Assembly (NCBI GenBank): GCA_026210745.1
Contig: CP110631.1
Location: 3,348,001-3,412,000, forward strand
Source: Exobasidium rhododendri
Taxonomy: Eukaryota; Basidiomycota; Exobasidiomycetes; Exobasidiales; Exobasidiaceae
Direction of reading: 5' to 3'
DNA: 64,000 nt
Of the stretch, positions 23,072-34,002 are shown in pieces. Positions within the stretch are counted from its first letter, which is position 1; every line of letters begins with the position of its first letter. The position numbers and the translations under genes were made by a program. The notes under the pieces were generated by a model, which worked only from the letters and a program-made list of their open reading frames with translations, did not search any database and had not been told where the DNA came from.

Positions 23072-24518
23072 ATGTCTGTAGAGTGAGTAGGACATGACGT
23101 TTGGCATCGCATCTTGTTTCTGTAGTAGGTCAGGATTGGTGAAACGTTTGTAGAGAAAGAGTCCGCATTCGATGCTTAAATGGAGATCATTGGAAGGACT
23201 TTTGCTCCCATCTGCATGCGAAGATGAGACAGGCTTCATCAAGGTCAAGGCGGCACATCTTGCTTCTCCTTCGCTATCAGTTGTGCATGCAATACTTTAC
23301 TGATCTAACTATCCTGCCCACCTCAGTCTTAATCCTCATGTTCAGCTCGGCTTTCCTCGTGAGTCTACGCAAGACTAGCATCAACAGTTCACGCTTCCCA
23401 TGTAGCCTTGACTGACCCGCTCTCATTGTGCATACAGGCCCGCTCACCCAGTTGGTGAAGCGATCGCTGCAGGTATCCAATCCTAACAATCAGCCCGTAG
23501 CATTCAAAGTAAAGACTACTGCACCCAAGCAATACTGTGTAAGGCCTAATTCCGGTCGGATCGAGCCAGGCGAAAAAGTTGAAGTGCAAGGTGGGTGAAG
23601 AGATTGCGGCAATTGCGACAAGAATGGATATGCCTGTGGATGACATTGATATTGACCCCGCTTGTACCTGTTCTTCCTTGACAGTCTTACTGCAACCTAT
23701 GAAGGAAGAGCCTCCGTCATCAGCGAAATGTCGTGACAAGTTTCTCGTACAGTCCACAGTCATCACGCCTGAACGGGAAACCACCAGCTTGAGTGACATT
23801 TGGGGATTGGTGGAAAAGGAAGACAAGACAGCCATTCATGAGCAGAAGATTCGCTGCGCCTTTCTCCCTGCTACGGCTGCGTCTGTACCGGAGGAAGGAG
23901 AAGAGACATTAGGGAACAGTTCGATGAATGGAGGAGACGACGTGCGTAGTCATGGACTAGGGCGAATCTTACCTGAATGACAATCTCGCTGACTATTTTG
24001 TTTTCGACTCCCCCCCTCTTCCTCGTGTCCCATGATCACAACAGAAATACTCTACGGTACGAGGCATGCCTTCACAGAATGGTTCTTCACCCGCCAATGA
24101 CGATGGATCCTTTTCTTCTCCCTCTCAGGGTCAGAGTGACTTTCAGAATCCAATCACAGCTGCACAAAACGCCTCTGCATCCACCGATGGTACCTCGACG
24201 GAAAAGGCAAAGAATGCAGCATTGGCGGCCGGAGGAGCTGCTGCCGCTGGAGTTGGTGTAGCTTACGCTGCTACAAAGAATGCAGGTGCTCGAGCTGTCG
24301 GAAGCGCTCAAGGTACGCAAGTGACTTCATCGAACGGAAAGAGTGCTGCCGATTTAAGCGAAAAGAGTCATTCGGATCTACAAGCAGAAGTCAAACGATT
24401 GCAGAGTCAAGTCGACACTCTCAAGAAGAACGGTTCGAGTGTATCAGATGGCATTCCCACTCACATCGTTGCAGCCATCTGCTTTGGAGTCTTTGCATTT
24501 ACCTACCTCTTTCTCTGA
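23072..24518 (+). CDS. SCS2: VAP/Scs2 ER membrane contact protein
   Basis: Tail-anchored ER protein whose MSP domain binds FFAT motifs of lipid-transfer proteins and tethers the ER to other membranes. Five exons: 23072-23082 (11 nt), 23327-23358 (32 nt), 23438-23590, 23685-23941, 24045-24518; 309 codons including the stop. The joined N-terminus, MSVDLNPHVQLGFPRPLTQL, exists only after splicing two tiny exons. The MSP core follows (VSNPNNQPVAFKVKTTAPKQ, then YCVRPNSGRIEPGE, later LLQPMKEEPPSSAKCRDKFL). After a low-complexity Ala/Ser linker there is a short coiled coil (DLQAEVKRLQSQVDTLKK) and a C-terminal hydrophobic anchor ending FAFTYLFL. The symbol is by homology to yeast. Confidence 0.93.
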
Positions 24519-24779
24519 AAAGATCTGGCTGGTGCATCACCGGCATTGGAAATGACAAGCATCAAGGAGAAGATAGACGCCATAATTTTTTCAACTCACT
24601 TCTCTTCGTACATTCTCACATGATATCCCTCACCTACTTTCAGCTTGTTCTGTCTTGCAGTCCCCCCTTTTCACTCTTTGACTTGCTTATCTGCAGGGTG
24701 AAGGCGAGAATCATCTATCCACATTCAGCCTTGCCCTTCACACACTTTCTACCGTCCGAGATTGTTTTCTACCATAATT

Positions 24780-24835
<56 letters not shown>

Positions 24836-25023
24836 TTTTCAGGCGAATTGATCTCCTTTTTTCTTTTCGACTGTTACAAGAGAGGATACATGTCTGGCAT
24901 ACGTTTTGCGTGTCTTTCTTTTCTCTCTCTCTCATCATCTTCTTTGTACCCTGCACTTCTTCTGGCCTCAAGAACAGCGATGAATTTGATCTCGCCTGGT
25001 TAGTCCCTCGCCCCAAATCAGAC
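24519..25023. other. Intergenic: VAP 3' / PEX11-family upstream
   Basis: Contains a long CT microsatellite and other pyrimidine-rich sequence leading to the next start codon. No gene supported. Confidence 0.6.
24783..24828 (+). repeat. (CT)n dinucleotide microsatellite
   Basis: About 22-23 consecutive CT units roughly 200 nt upstream of the PEX11-family start codon, probably in its promoter or leader. Confidence 0.93.
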
Positions 25024-26562
25024 ATGTCCGTCCCCTCGCTGCCCAATTCCATCTGGGACATTCGCGTGAAAAGAATAAACGGGTGAGTCTTAGCTTGGAA
25101 ACCCGATGGGTAAGATAGGGCGTCTATCTATCTCTATCTATGCATGGCGACCTCTCCCTCACTGAAGACGCGGTGGCTTTGACTTTTTTCCGATGATTTC
25201 ATTCGAAGGAGGCAAAAGCCTTATTTGACTTCAATTACTAGCCGTCTTTGCTCACGCACCCCACAACGAAAAGGTTGAAAAAAGCGAGGAAAGAGGGGGC
25301 TGCCCAAGAGCGGACGAAACAGAGCATCGACAGTATCTGACAAGAGCTCTGTAGTATCGCTGAATGAAATAGTATCGCAGCAAGGCCTCACAGGAATGTC
25401 AAAATCAACTTCTGCCGCTATCCGAGCAAACCGGAAGAGAAATCCGACGGACAAATATCTTGGTTGCTTCTCCAATTTCTCACAAAATCCGACTCTTGAC
25501 CATCTCATACGCTATCTTTCAACATGGAGTGGAACTGACAAAGTAGGTCGCTGCGAGGGGAGACGTCCTTTCTAGTGGAGGAAGAGTAGCAGGCGCTTGA
25601 CAATAAGATCGCTAATACCTCATTCCGTTTCAGGCCCTTATGCTAACGCAGTACTCGTCGAAATTGTTAATCGCACTTCTGACTTTACAACATGCTTTGC
25701 GGATCAGACTGCGTTACGGCACCAAAAGCTATCACGCTGCTCATGGTGGTAGCTCACTAGCAAGAAAGATGCAGAATCTGGTGGGCTTGGTGTCTGATGC
25801 CCGGGTCTTGTTTAGAATCTGGGGTGTCCTTCCCATCATCAAATGGGTGAGTGTAGCAGCGCATCCACCCTTTGTTCAAGACGTTGCACAGTACTTGAAG
25901 TTTCTGAACGATAGTAATTCTCTCTCTTCTTGATTAGATGGTCGCCTTGGAAAAGTCACCACCACCTACGAGATTACTCCACAACATTGAAAGAATTCAG
26001 GGCTGGTCTATGCTGTTCTATTGCCCAATCGAAGCAATAGCCTACCTTTCCTCTCACAACGTTCTCAGCATCTCACCTGCAACACAAAATAAGCTTTGGC
26101 TGAATAGTGCGAGGGCCTGGGCTCTCTATGTCGGCTTACAACTGCTACATCTGGTGGAAGACAATCGATTGCTGCGACTACGAGCAAGAGCGCTCGAAAG
26201 AAGTCGCGGCCATCCCATACCTACTGCCTCGAAGGTAAAGGAAAGCGAAAAGACGTTGAGCATAGAGCAAGTCCAAACGAGGAACATGTGGGATGAATTG
26301 GACGATCGGAAAGAAGCCATCTTGAACGAATTCTGGGTCAATCTCGGTTACTTACCCTTGACGATGCATTGGTGAGTTGCACGTTGCGACGTTTGTGGTT
26401 TCACGGTATTTAGACGAGAATGTGTGTATTGACGTACATCGTTACTCTAGGTCACATCCATCTGGGCTCTTCGGTGAAGCTTGGGTGGGCCTCTTTGGTA
26501 CGATTGCAGCAACTGCTGGCCTTCGCTCTGGGTGGAAAGCCACGGCAGCACCACCTGCGTAG
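25024..26562 (+). CDS. PEX11-family peroxisomal membrane protein
   Basis: Peroxisome elongation and proliferation factor of the PEX11 family, best resembling fungal PEX11C-type proteins. Exons: 25024-25082; a second exon ending at 25542; 25634-25846; 25938-26371; 26451-26562. Recognisable blocks are LDHLIRYLSTWSGTDKALML across exons 2-3, VSDARVLFRIWGVLPIIKW, ERIQGWSMLFYCPIEAIAYL, and the C-terminus GLFGTIAATAGLRSGWKATA. Exon 2 is uncertain. Frame demands a start such as 25440 (after AG at 25438-25439), which adds about 15 residues. The homologous sequence and a good pyrimidine tract instead suggest an acceptor near 25485, where no AG exists. Hydrophobic segments fit a peroxisomal membrane location. 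Confidence 0.85.
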
Positions 26563-26955
26563 GAGCACCTTCTTTGGCGCGGTCTTTCATCTTCTTTTTC
26601 ACTTTGCTCAATCGAGCGTCTTCTCGTTGGCATCTCTATTTTCGCTTGTAGAACTATCTGTACTCACTTTTCATCTCTTTCAACACAAATGATAGAGTGT
26701 CTCTTTCTTCTTGTCGTGGGTAAAAGGTGTGACCAGCGGGTTGGGGTCTATCGGAGGATCTATTCTAGGAGGGAGGAGAGGGGTGGTCGATAGCGTCTTG
26801 CACGTGTGTCAAGTCGCGAGAGTTGATCTGTGGTGGATGCACGCACCGCACCGACTTTGACTTGACGCTGCACCATTGATTCTTCTCGAGGAAGGTCACT
26901 TTGCATCTTTGCATTACCCACCGCGACCTCGCATCGAGTCTCCAAGAGGCCTATA
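26563..26955. other. Intergenic: PEX11-family 3' / NUP57 upstream
   Basis: About 390 nt without a supported gene. Confidence 0.6.
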
Positions 26956-28676
26956 ATGGCTTTCTCGTTTGGGCAGCCAGCTCAGGCAGCTTCTGTGCCT
27001 GCCCAAGCATCGTCATTTTCCTTTGGCGGTACGAGCACGGCACAAAAGACGCCTGCAAACACGGCTGGTTTCAGCTTTGGTGCTCCTGCACAGGCACAGC
27101 AGCAGCTAAATGCTGGAGGTCTGTTTGGGGGTGGATCTGGCTCCCAGCTACAGCAGCAACAACCACAGCAGCAGAGCTCTAGTGGTCTCTTTGGTAATGC
27201 AAACAATCAGCAGCAGCAGCAGCAGCAGCAAGGAGGATTTGGATCATCCTTATTTGGCAATGCGGGGCCACAGCAACAGCCCAGACCACCCTTTGGAATG
27301 AGCAACAACAACAACACTAATAACAACACGACGGGCAATCTCTTCGGCACTTCTCAACAGCAACAGCAACAACAGCAGCAGCCTGCGTTCGGAAACAATC
27401 AAGCAACAGGAAGCAATCCACTGACGCTTTCTCAGCTTGGGAGCCAACCGCCATATCAACAGCAGCAGAACAGATCATTGCAACAATCCAATGGTTTTCT
27501 GGGCATGGCCGGGGCCAGCGCAGGAGGTGCAACGGGAAAGGATAACAATGCACAAAAGAGGCTGGGAATTCCAGTAAATGACAAATTAGAGGCCATTCGA
27601 GCTGCATGGGATGTGCGAGATCTTCAAGCCTGTCGCTTTCTGGTGAGACAAAAGACAGCTGTCCGCACTCACGTTTGCTCATAGAGAGATTTGCTAAAAT
27701 CCGCTCAGTTCTACTTCTATAATGCTATACCACAAAATATGCCAGCTCTGGCAGAAGCCTCGCTCAGCAATCCAAATTTCTGCAGGCGACAAGATGCTGT
27801 AGGACCCAGGCATGACGCAATGTGGTTGCAAACGCTGCGAGAGAATCCAGATCGGTCAAGGTGGGTAGTGTCTAACTTCTAGCGCTGAGCTCCTTTCGGG
27901 CTCTCTGTGCTGACCACTTGCCGTCTCTTGCAAATTCATTAGGCTCGTACCTGTCTTGGCCGTGGGCTTTCCCGAAGTGAAAGCGAGACTGGAGATGCAA
28001 CAAGTGGAGACGCAACGGCAGAGTAACAAGCTGCTTGAGTTGCGCAAGAGACTCGAGGAACTCACCTCGAAGCATACACTATCGAACAGCGTTCGTATTG
28101 CCGCCATTAGTCGCAAGCAAACGTCGCTTCATCATCGAATAATCAGCATAGCTCGAAGGATTCACCTCTTGATTCCTGCCTTACGTGGACAAAGTGTGAC
28201 GCTAAAAGAAGAGCAGCTGAAGAGTATCTTGCAGAACTGTGAAATGGAGTTGGAATCAATCTCTCTTGGACTAGATGGAAGGCCGAACGGCGGAATTGGC
28301 GGTAATGGGAATAACCACAATTATACAACTAGATTGAGAGGTAGAATCAACGAACTTTGGGCGCTGCTTGGGAACGTCAAAGCGAAAAGAGAAGCTACGA
28401 TGGCGAATGATAGTACTTCGAGCCAGTGGGAATGGGCCGTCGTTGATGAGACCGCGCTAGAAGATGTAGCAAAGGTGAGCAGCGGTTATGCGTGGAGTAG
28501 GGGAGCCTGGAGCAAGGTTGAGTAATGACGGTGAATACTTATTCTTGCCCCTGCAGATTCTCTCTTCTCAACAGCAAGGTCTCGATCATCTTAGCACCAC
28601 ATTGCAAAGTGACACAAGAGCACTCGATACCATCATCAAGGGTCTCGAAGGCGTCGAGCTGACAGGGACAAAGTAG
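26956..28676 (+). CDS. NUP57: FG nucleoporin, Nup57/Nup54 family
   Basis: Central-channel FG nucleoporin, partner of Nsp1 and Nup49 (Nup62 and Nup58 in animals). Exons 26956-27642, 27709-27860, 27943-28474, 28557-28676; 497 codons including the stop. The N-terminal ~190 residues hold GLFG/FG/FSFG repeats separated by Gln- and Asn-rich spacers. After that come IPVNDKLEAIRAAWDVRDLQ and CRFL spliced to FYFYNAIPQ, the family-specific region, then an extended coiled coil (EMQQVETQRQ onward in that region) which forms the heterotrimer. I chose the acceptor at 27707-27708 because a CTAAA branch-like site precedes it and because the join restores the conserved CRF-YFYN block. An AG at 27683-27684 is also in frame and would add eight residues. 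Confidence 0.93.
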
Positions 28677-28828
28677 AAAGAGGGCAAGTCCTGAGTGTAC
28701 GCTTTAGAGGCTCTCAAAGCATTTTTGCAAAAGCTGTATCAAAGACATTGATTGCGCGCTTGCATGATACTACAATTTTACCATAATGCCTGTCTGGTAA
28801 ATAACGGGCCGTCGTCATCCACACGATG

Positions 28829-31800
28829 TCAGCTCCGCTTCCAAGGCTGGCCCAATGCCATCCTTTTGAAAGCTATCGATCTTTGCTGGTCCTCTTTCCC
28901 GTCATCATCGGGACCAACGGATGCGGCGTTTACTTCACGTCTCTGTTGCTCTGCAAGTTGATCCTCGAGTCGTTTCTTTGTCGAACGTAATTTTTGCAGC
29001 CAAACCTCTTCCGGGTTGACGTGCTCTCCATAATTACGACTAAGGAGTTCCTTTACCGTGTCCAAAGCTTCAGCAATCCTCCCTTGCATGCTCAAAACCG
29101 CAACGCCTGCCCCTTCGACAATCAGCAGAGCCGTAGGAGATAGATTGTTTGACTGACTTTTATGCTTGGCAAGCACCCCATATAAAGCTTCGTAGTAGTG
29201 CCCCTTCTCGGCAAGTGCAATCATCAAAGCGGAGACCGCACTCGAAGGCAAGTGACTGGCTTCTTTGCCCCTCTTGTTCAGAAGCGGTACTTCGCCCACT
29301 GCCTCACAGAATAGAGCGTAAGCTCGCATCGGATCCGCATCGGTGCCGACAAGTGATGCTCGCAGTCGTAGACCCCAAAAGTGCCGGTCTGACGGTATTC
29401 CCCAACCATCTTGCATCTCCTTGCGCCATTCTTCCGACGTCCGATACGATGGCTCCTCCTTTTCGGAATAGACCAAAGCTCGCAATGCAGAAGTATACAC
29501 GGTACGAACGCAATCTAAATCGCGCGGTCCGAGCAATGTCCGTATTCTCTTCTTCTCCGCCTCCCCCTGGAATTGCATCTGGAAGTCGTGAAAAAGAGAC
29601 AGAATCTGCGATGAGGTGGCTTTGTCCGCCTTTTGAATGTCTTGTGTCGACTTCTCCAGTGCAATGGAGTACAAGTTTACCAGTGTAGCGTGATCAGCCA
29701 ATCTCCGCTTCTTCCAATACTCGAGCACGTACTTGGCTAATAGCAAAGAGACGTCAATGTAGTCATGACCGGCGTTGAACAGGATGCGCATCATTCGGAT
29801 CGCCTGATTCGGTTCTTGCAGTCTTGTGTCACCTTGCTCAAGGCTAGTATGGAGATGCTGGTTCAGGATCTCGATTGCGCTCTTTTGTCCAGTCGACATC
29901 AACTTCGTCACAAACATTCGAAGCAGAGGCGTTGGCTTACTTGGCGACCGGAGAGTCTTTTGGGAGGGGTCAACTTCCTCTCTGTCCAACATCATCCAAT
30001 GAAAGAACAGTTGAGTGGCAAGTCGAGCGTCGGTTTCTTGCCGAAGAGAAGCCTGAAAAAGCCAAAGAAAGTCCGACTGTTTGATGAAGAGCGTTGAGGA
30101 AGCTTTCCTTCCTGCGTGCATGCTGTGAACTAGGAATATCCGTTTGGCAAAGGCGTAGTCTGAAAAATAGATGTGTAGTCGGAGCAGACGAGAAAACGCT
30201 GGAAGCTTCCATTCATCTCGAGAAGCGTCCATCCTGGCTTCAAAGGTGAGCAGGATGGTGGTATATCGACGAAGGAGGAGCAAGCTGTCCTCTTTACTCT
30301 GAATCGCTTCCTCACCCTTCCTCGTCACGATGGCTTTATCCAACGCATCTACCAGAGCTTTAGCACCTTTTGTCTTTGCTCCACTGTCATGCCATTCAGA
30401 TTTGACAAACAAACGAAGCCCATTCTCCAAGTGTCGTACTCTCCAATCAGGATTAGGGCTTGACACGGACAGTCGAGCGCAGGCATGGAAAGCTGCCGAA
30501 AATACTTCCGCTCTCCTATTCGTCCTACTTTCCTCCCTCTTCCTCTTTTCTTCTCCTGCCATTTCGTCTAAAAGATATAAAGCCACTCGATAGTCGGACA
30601 TCGTCGCCAACACAAAGGCTATAGCATCCAAAAGTCTATATCGACCCTCTTCATCGAGAGCAAATTGGAATACGTCCACAGGGTGAGATGTCCTGCCAAT
30701 ATCGATCTTTCCCACCTTTTCTTGAATCGTGAGAGGTAACATACCGATCAGTTGCCAAGGCCTAAACAGGGCAAGAAACTGAGCCACGATGTACAAGGAC
30801 ATGTCAAGCTCTTTTTGTTGCAGCGCTAGCAGACCTGCTGTCTTGAGAATGCCGTCTGGCTTATCCGGTGACGCATTTCGCAGACAGGCCTCCAGTAGAT
30901 GCTCCCATGAAATGCCGTCTATCTTTTGAGCGGGAAAGTGTATCAGATCGTCTTCCTTCACAGACGAAGTAGAAGTTGCCCAGTTTTCCAGACGTCTTGT
31001 ATTACTCTGCTTGCAATCTAGCCATGCTTCCATCAAGCGATGCAATTTGGCTAGACTATTGTACGTTCTGCAACTGTTCGACATGCGGCTAGACACACGA
31101 GACGCAAGACTTCCACTCAGTTCATTGAAATGAGTTTGAACACTATCTAGGAAGTCGACGTCTCGGAAGGGGAGCTCCCGTAGGTCGTGTTGCTCCCAAA
31201 GTGTCGTCCAGAGATAGATCGTTCGATGAAGTTGAAGCCGGGTCAAGCCGTAATCTCCCTGGCCTGATGAATATTGCAACAGGATTCGTAAGCGGCCAAA
31301 AGTCTCTTCCTGACGAGCCAAAGTGCTTTGTCCCTCAGAAGCAAAGAGCCAAAAGAGACAATCGAAAAGTTCAGAGTCGATGGGTGAAGTGTCAGGTTGA
31401 GCCATACTTCGCAAGTGGCTCGTGAAATGAGTCCAGGCCGCTTCTGTATCATGCTTGGACACAGAGGTATAGAGTGGAGCGTGAGAGCTTGAGATATGCG
31501 ACGGTGATGGCAATACCGGCTGTGCACCTCCAAGAGGCAGGTACCGCTTGATCAATTTGCTTTTCTTCAAGTCATGTTGATACGAGGAAGACGAGGTTGC
31601 AGTGGCATTCTTTCCACTGTCCTTTTTGCTAGGTAGAAAGTCGGGTCGTGAGGGATTGAAGTACCGCGGTGAAGCGCCGTATCGTAAGTGTTGGCTGCTG
31701 CTCGCACCTCTCTTGTATATTGCTGGTGATTCCTCTGCAGGCAAGTCTGGCCAAAGTCTGTGAGATGATCGATTTCTCTGTGGCGAGATTGGCTGAAGGA

Positions 31801-31846
31801 GATGTACATTTGTCAGGATTGCCCTACGCCGAGCCTGCCGAATCAT
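28829..31846 (-). CDS. Large mitochondrial helical-repeat (PPR-like) protein, tentative
   Basis: A single open frame of 1005 codons. The N-terminus MIRQARRRAILTNVHLL is rich in Arg and free of acidic residues, a typical mitochondrial presequence. The rest is almost wholly helical by composition, with repeated short amphipathic pairs such as FSDYAFAKRIFLVHSMHAG and HYYEALYGVLAKHKSQS. These recall pentatricopeptide or similar alpha-alpha repeats in fungal mitochondrial RNA-processing and translation factors. No catalytic motif is visible and I cannot name an orthologue. It converges on NUP57, with stops about 150 nt apart, and diverges from the DUF1279 gene, also predicted mitochondrial. Other helical-repeat families remain possible. 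Confidence 0.75.
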   Translation of the reverse strand: MIRQARRRAILTNVHLLQPISPQRNRSSHRLWPDLPAEESPAIYKRGASSSQHLRYGASPRYFNPSRPDFLPSKKDSGKNATATSSSSYQHDLKKSKLIKRYLPLGGAQPVLPSPSHISSSHAPLYTSVSKHDTEAAWTHFTSHLRSMAQPDTSPIDSELFDCLFWLFASEGQSTLARQEETFGRLRILLQYSSGQGDYGLTRLQLHRTIYLWTTLWEQHDLRELPFRDVDFLDSVQTHFNELSGSLASRVSSRMSNSCRTYNSLAKLHRLMEAWLDCKQSNTRRLENWATSTSSVKEDDLIHFPAQKIDGISWEHLLEACLRNASPDKPDGILKTAGLLALQQKELDMSLYIVAQFLALFRPWQLIGMLPLTIQEKVGKIDIGRTSHPVDVFQFALDEEGRYRLLDAIAFVLATMSDYRVALYLLDEMAGEEKRKREESRTNRRAEVFSAAFHACARLSVSSPNPDWRVRHLENGLRLFVKSEWHDSGAKTKGAKALVDALDKAIVTRKGEEAIQSKEDSLLLLRRYTTILLTFEARMDASRDEWKLPAFSRLLRLHIYFSDYAFAKRIFLVHSMHAGRKASSTLFIKQSDFLWLFQASLRQETDARLATQLFFHWMMLDREEVDPSQKTLRSPSKPTPLLRMFVTKLMSTGQKSAIEILNQHLHTSLEQGDTRLQEPNQAIRMMRILFNAGHDYIDVSLLLAKYVLEYWKKRRLADHATLVNLYSIALEKSTQDIQKADKATSSQILSLFHDFQMQFQGEAEKKRIRTLLGPRDLDCVRTVYTSALRALVYSEKEEPSYRTSEEWRKEMQDGWGIPSDRHFWGLRLRASLVGTDADPMRAYALFCEAVGEVPLLNKRGKEASHLPSSAVSALMIALAEKGHYYEALYGVLAKHKSQSNNLSPTALLIVEGAGVAVLSMQGRIAEALDTVKELLSRNYGEHVNPEEVWLQKLRSTKKRLEDQLAEQQRREVNAASVGPDDDGKEDQQRSIAFKRMALGQPWKRS

Positions 31847-32344
31847 CCTCCAAAACGCCTGCTCTGAAAATGTACGATCGATACCTCATAATCTTCTTTG
31901 GCAAGCCACAGTCTGACTCCTTGTCATTTGTCGTACTTACTCCCACTGTGGTGAAGCTCAAAGCTCAATGACCATTTGCTTCGTGGACTCTGCTACTCAA
32001 AGACAACCATTAACTTTTAGGCTTTCCCACACCTTCCTTGCACAACTTTCTTCTTAGCGCATCACGTGATAAGACGCTGAGCGACTTTTGTGTGGCATGC
32101 CTCGGTGTTAGCCATTGGTTTGTTACGAAGGCAATTTAAGATTCGCTCTGCAACAGCATCGGGTCGACAACTCGGTGGTAAGACTTGTCCCATTTTGCCT
32201 TGAACTACTCTCATTGACACGGGTCTGGTGTCTAGTGGCACTGGTGAGTGAATTTGCTTCTGTAGAGCAAAGAGATGGCCTATCGACAACCCTTATTGAC
32301 ACAGACTTTTACACGTTTACATTTATCTAGCCAAAGTGACATTC
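31847..32344. promoter_or_regulatory. Divergent intergenic region
   Basis: Upstream of both the helical-repeat protein (-) and the DUF1279 protein (+), two predicted mitochondrial proteins. No coding sequence supported. An intergenic palindrome TCACGTGA lies near 32064-32071. Confidence 0.5.
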
Positions 32345-33325
32345 ATGTCAGTGGCTTCTACTTCACGCACGGTTTCCGTTGCTTTCCTTAAAAAGCAGCT
32401 TCCCAGGCTTTCAAGAGCATCGCGAGGCTTCTCTCCTAATTTGTCCTCGGACAAAAGAGCACCTCTGACATCTTCTTTAGCAATCTCTTTAGCCGCGGAC
32501 AAATTTCCCTTCAACGTTCTTCCTGGAAGGCGATTCTCGGGCACAGCGAGGTTTTCCACCTACCCTCTTGCTCAAGCGCAGTCCAATGCACAGAATCTTG
32601 CAGAAGCAAAGAAAGTAGACGAAACACCCGTCCAAACGCCACAAGAGCATGAGTCTGACTTTGATCCAGACGAACCACCCAAGAAAGCAGGATTTCGCGA
32701 GAGACTACGATTCCTGTCCAGAAGGTATGGGTGGTGGGCACTCGCAGTATACCTGCTGGCTAGTCTGGTGGACTTTTCCCTGGTATTTGGAGCGATTCAC
32801 TTACTTGGTGCAGACCATATACGGGACCTGGAAGATCGCTTTAGACGATACATTGGAGTCGGCAAGCGCGAGCTTGGAGATAACGAGACAGCGGCATGGC
32901 CCGTCCCGGTAGGAGTAGGCCTTTCGAATGATGTTGGTGACAAGATGAACGTCAACAATGCTGAAGCGGCTCGCCTAGCTGCTAAGCGTTTGGAGAGGCA
33001 AGAGGATGTTCCTGTTCGATCTGGAAAGCCTGCTTCTTCATCTAGTGGAAGTGGGAGTCTGTGGACAGAAGCAGTCTTGGCCTACACAATTCACAAGACA
33101 CTGCTTTTGCCATTCCGTGTCGGAGTGACAGCAGCGATAACGCCAAGTTTTGTAAAGTACATGGTCAAATTAGGATGGGCCAAAGACAATGCCGCCGTTC
33201 AAAGGGCAGCACATAAAGTCAAGATGGCTCGAGAAGCTGCCAAAGCGAAAACAACCTCTACGACTAACCAAGCAAAGACAGCAGTCACATCAGCAACATC
33301 AAAGTCAGGCTCCACATCACCATAA
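32345..33325 (+). CDS. DUF1279/FAM210-like mitochondrial membrane protein
   Basis: Predicted 326-residue mitochondrial inner-membrane protein with a DUF1279 domain, the family of animal FAM210A/B and yeast Nat2. The N-terminal ~75 residues are basic and Ser-rich, a presequence ending near RRFSGTARFSTYP. The domain begins RRYGWWALAVYLLASLVDF, the family's conserved membrane segment, and continues FGAIHLLGADHIRDLEDRF. A second hydrophobic segment (AVLAYTIHKTLLLPFRVGVT) and VKYMVKLGWAK follow, as in the family. The C-terminal tail is Lys/Ala/Thr-rich. The ATG at 32345 is the first real one; the frame is open slightly further with GTG at 32336. The precise role of the family is not settled. Confidence 0.88.
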   Translation: MSVASTSRTVSVAFLKKQLPRLSRASRGFSPNLSSDKRAPLTSSLAISLAADKFPFNVLPGRRFSGTARFSTYPLAQAQSNAQNLAEAKKVDETPVQTPQEHESDFDPDEPPKKAGFRERLRFLSRRYGWWALAVYLLASLVDFSLVFGAIHLLGADHIRDLEDRFRRYIGVGKRELGDNETAAWPVPVGVGLSNDVGDKMNVNNAEAARLAAKRLERQEDVPVRSGKPASSSSGSGSLWTEAVLAYTIHKTLLLPFRVGVTAAITPSFVKYMVKLGWAKDNAAVQRAAHKVKMAREAAKAKTTSTTNQAKTAVTSATSKSGSTSP

Positions 33326-34002
33326 GTATTTCGCATTTGAGTAGCCACATCTTGTAGCGGTCTGAAATGTTTCTTTGCGCCCTTACTTGGGTTCATTTGC
33401 TCTATGAATAGTGATGGATTCCACCTCTTCCCCGCTCTTCGTTCTTCATGTTTCAAGTTTTGAACAAGCAAGACAACACCGTCTGCTGAACCAGGAGATG
33501 ACTGATTTTGCGATGCTGAGACTGAAGATGTGGAAAAAATCAAAGGCAACAGGATGCTCTTCTCGTTGGAAGTAATGATTGAGGTTGCTTCTCATCCTAG
33601 AATATAGTGCTATCGATTAGATCTTCACTCCCTTGTCTTTCTCTGCTTTCTCCGATCGCTCTGGTCTGTCACAATCACCCTTCCGAGCCATCTACGCCCG
33701 GAGGTCTAAGCTCTGCACTAGGCGTAGCTGATCTGAGCAACGCCGCCAGACGGCGTCTTTCTTCGAATGCTTCAAAGGCGTTGCCGCGGAAAGACGCGTG
33801 CCCAGAGACGACGCGCTGATTGTCCTTTAATTGCTCAGACCGACCTGTGTGGCTGGGTGTAGATGGCTCGCAATTTTGTTCTCGAAGTGCACCTGGTTCT
33901 CCCTTTCTGTCGCTAGAGCATACTTACATCTTCTCGATCGGTCAAGAAGGGAATTCAGGACGACACTGCTGATCTTCAGCGAGACATTGTCAGTCAGCAA
34001 GA
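33326..34002. other. Intergenic: DUF1279 3' / POB3 upstream
   Basis: Short unconvincing frames only. Two ACGCG-containing sites lie near its right end (33794-33799 and 33811-33816), about 190-210 nt before POB3. Confidence 0.55.

Noticed and set aside
24738-25061. Minus-strand frame with an Arg-Glu repeat
   Set aside because: It is the CT microsatellite read on the other strand, not a protein.
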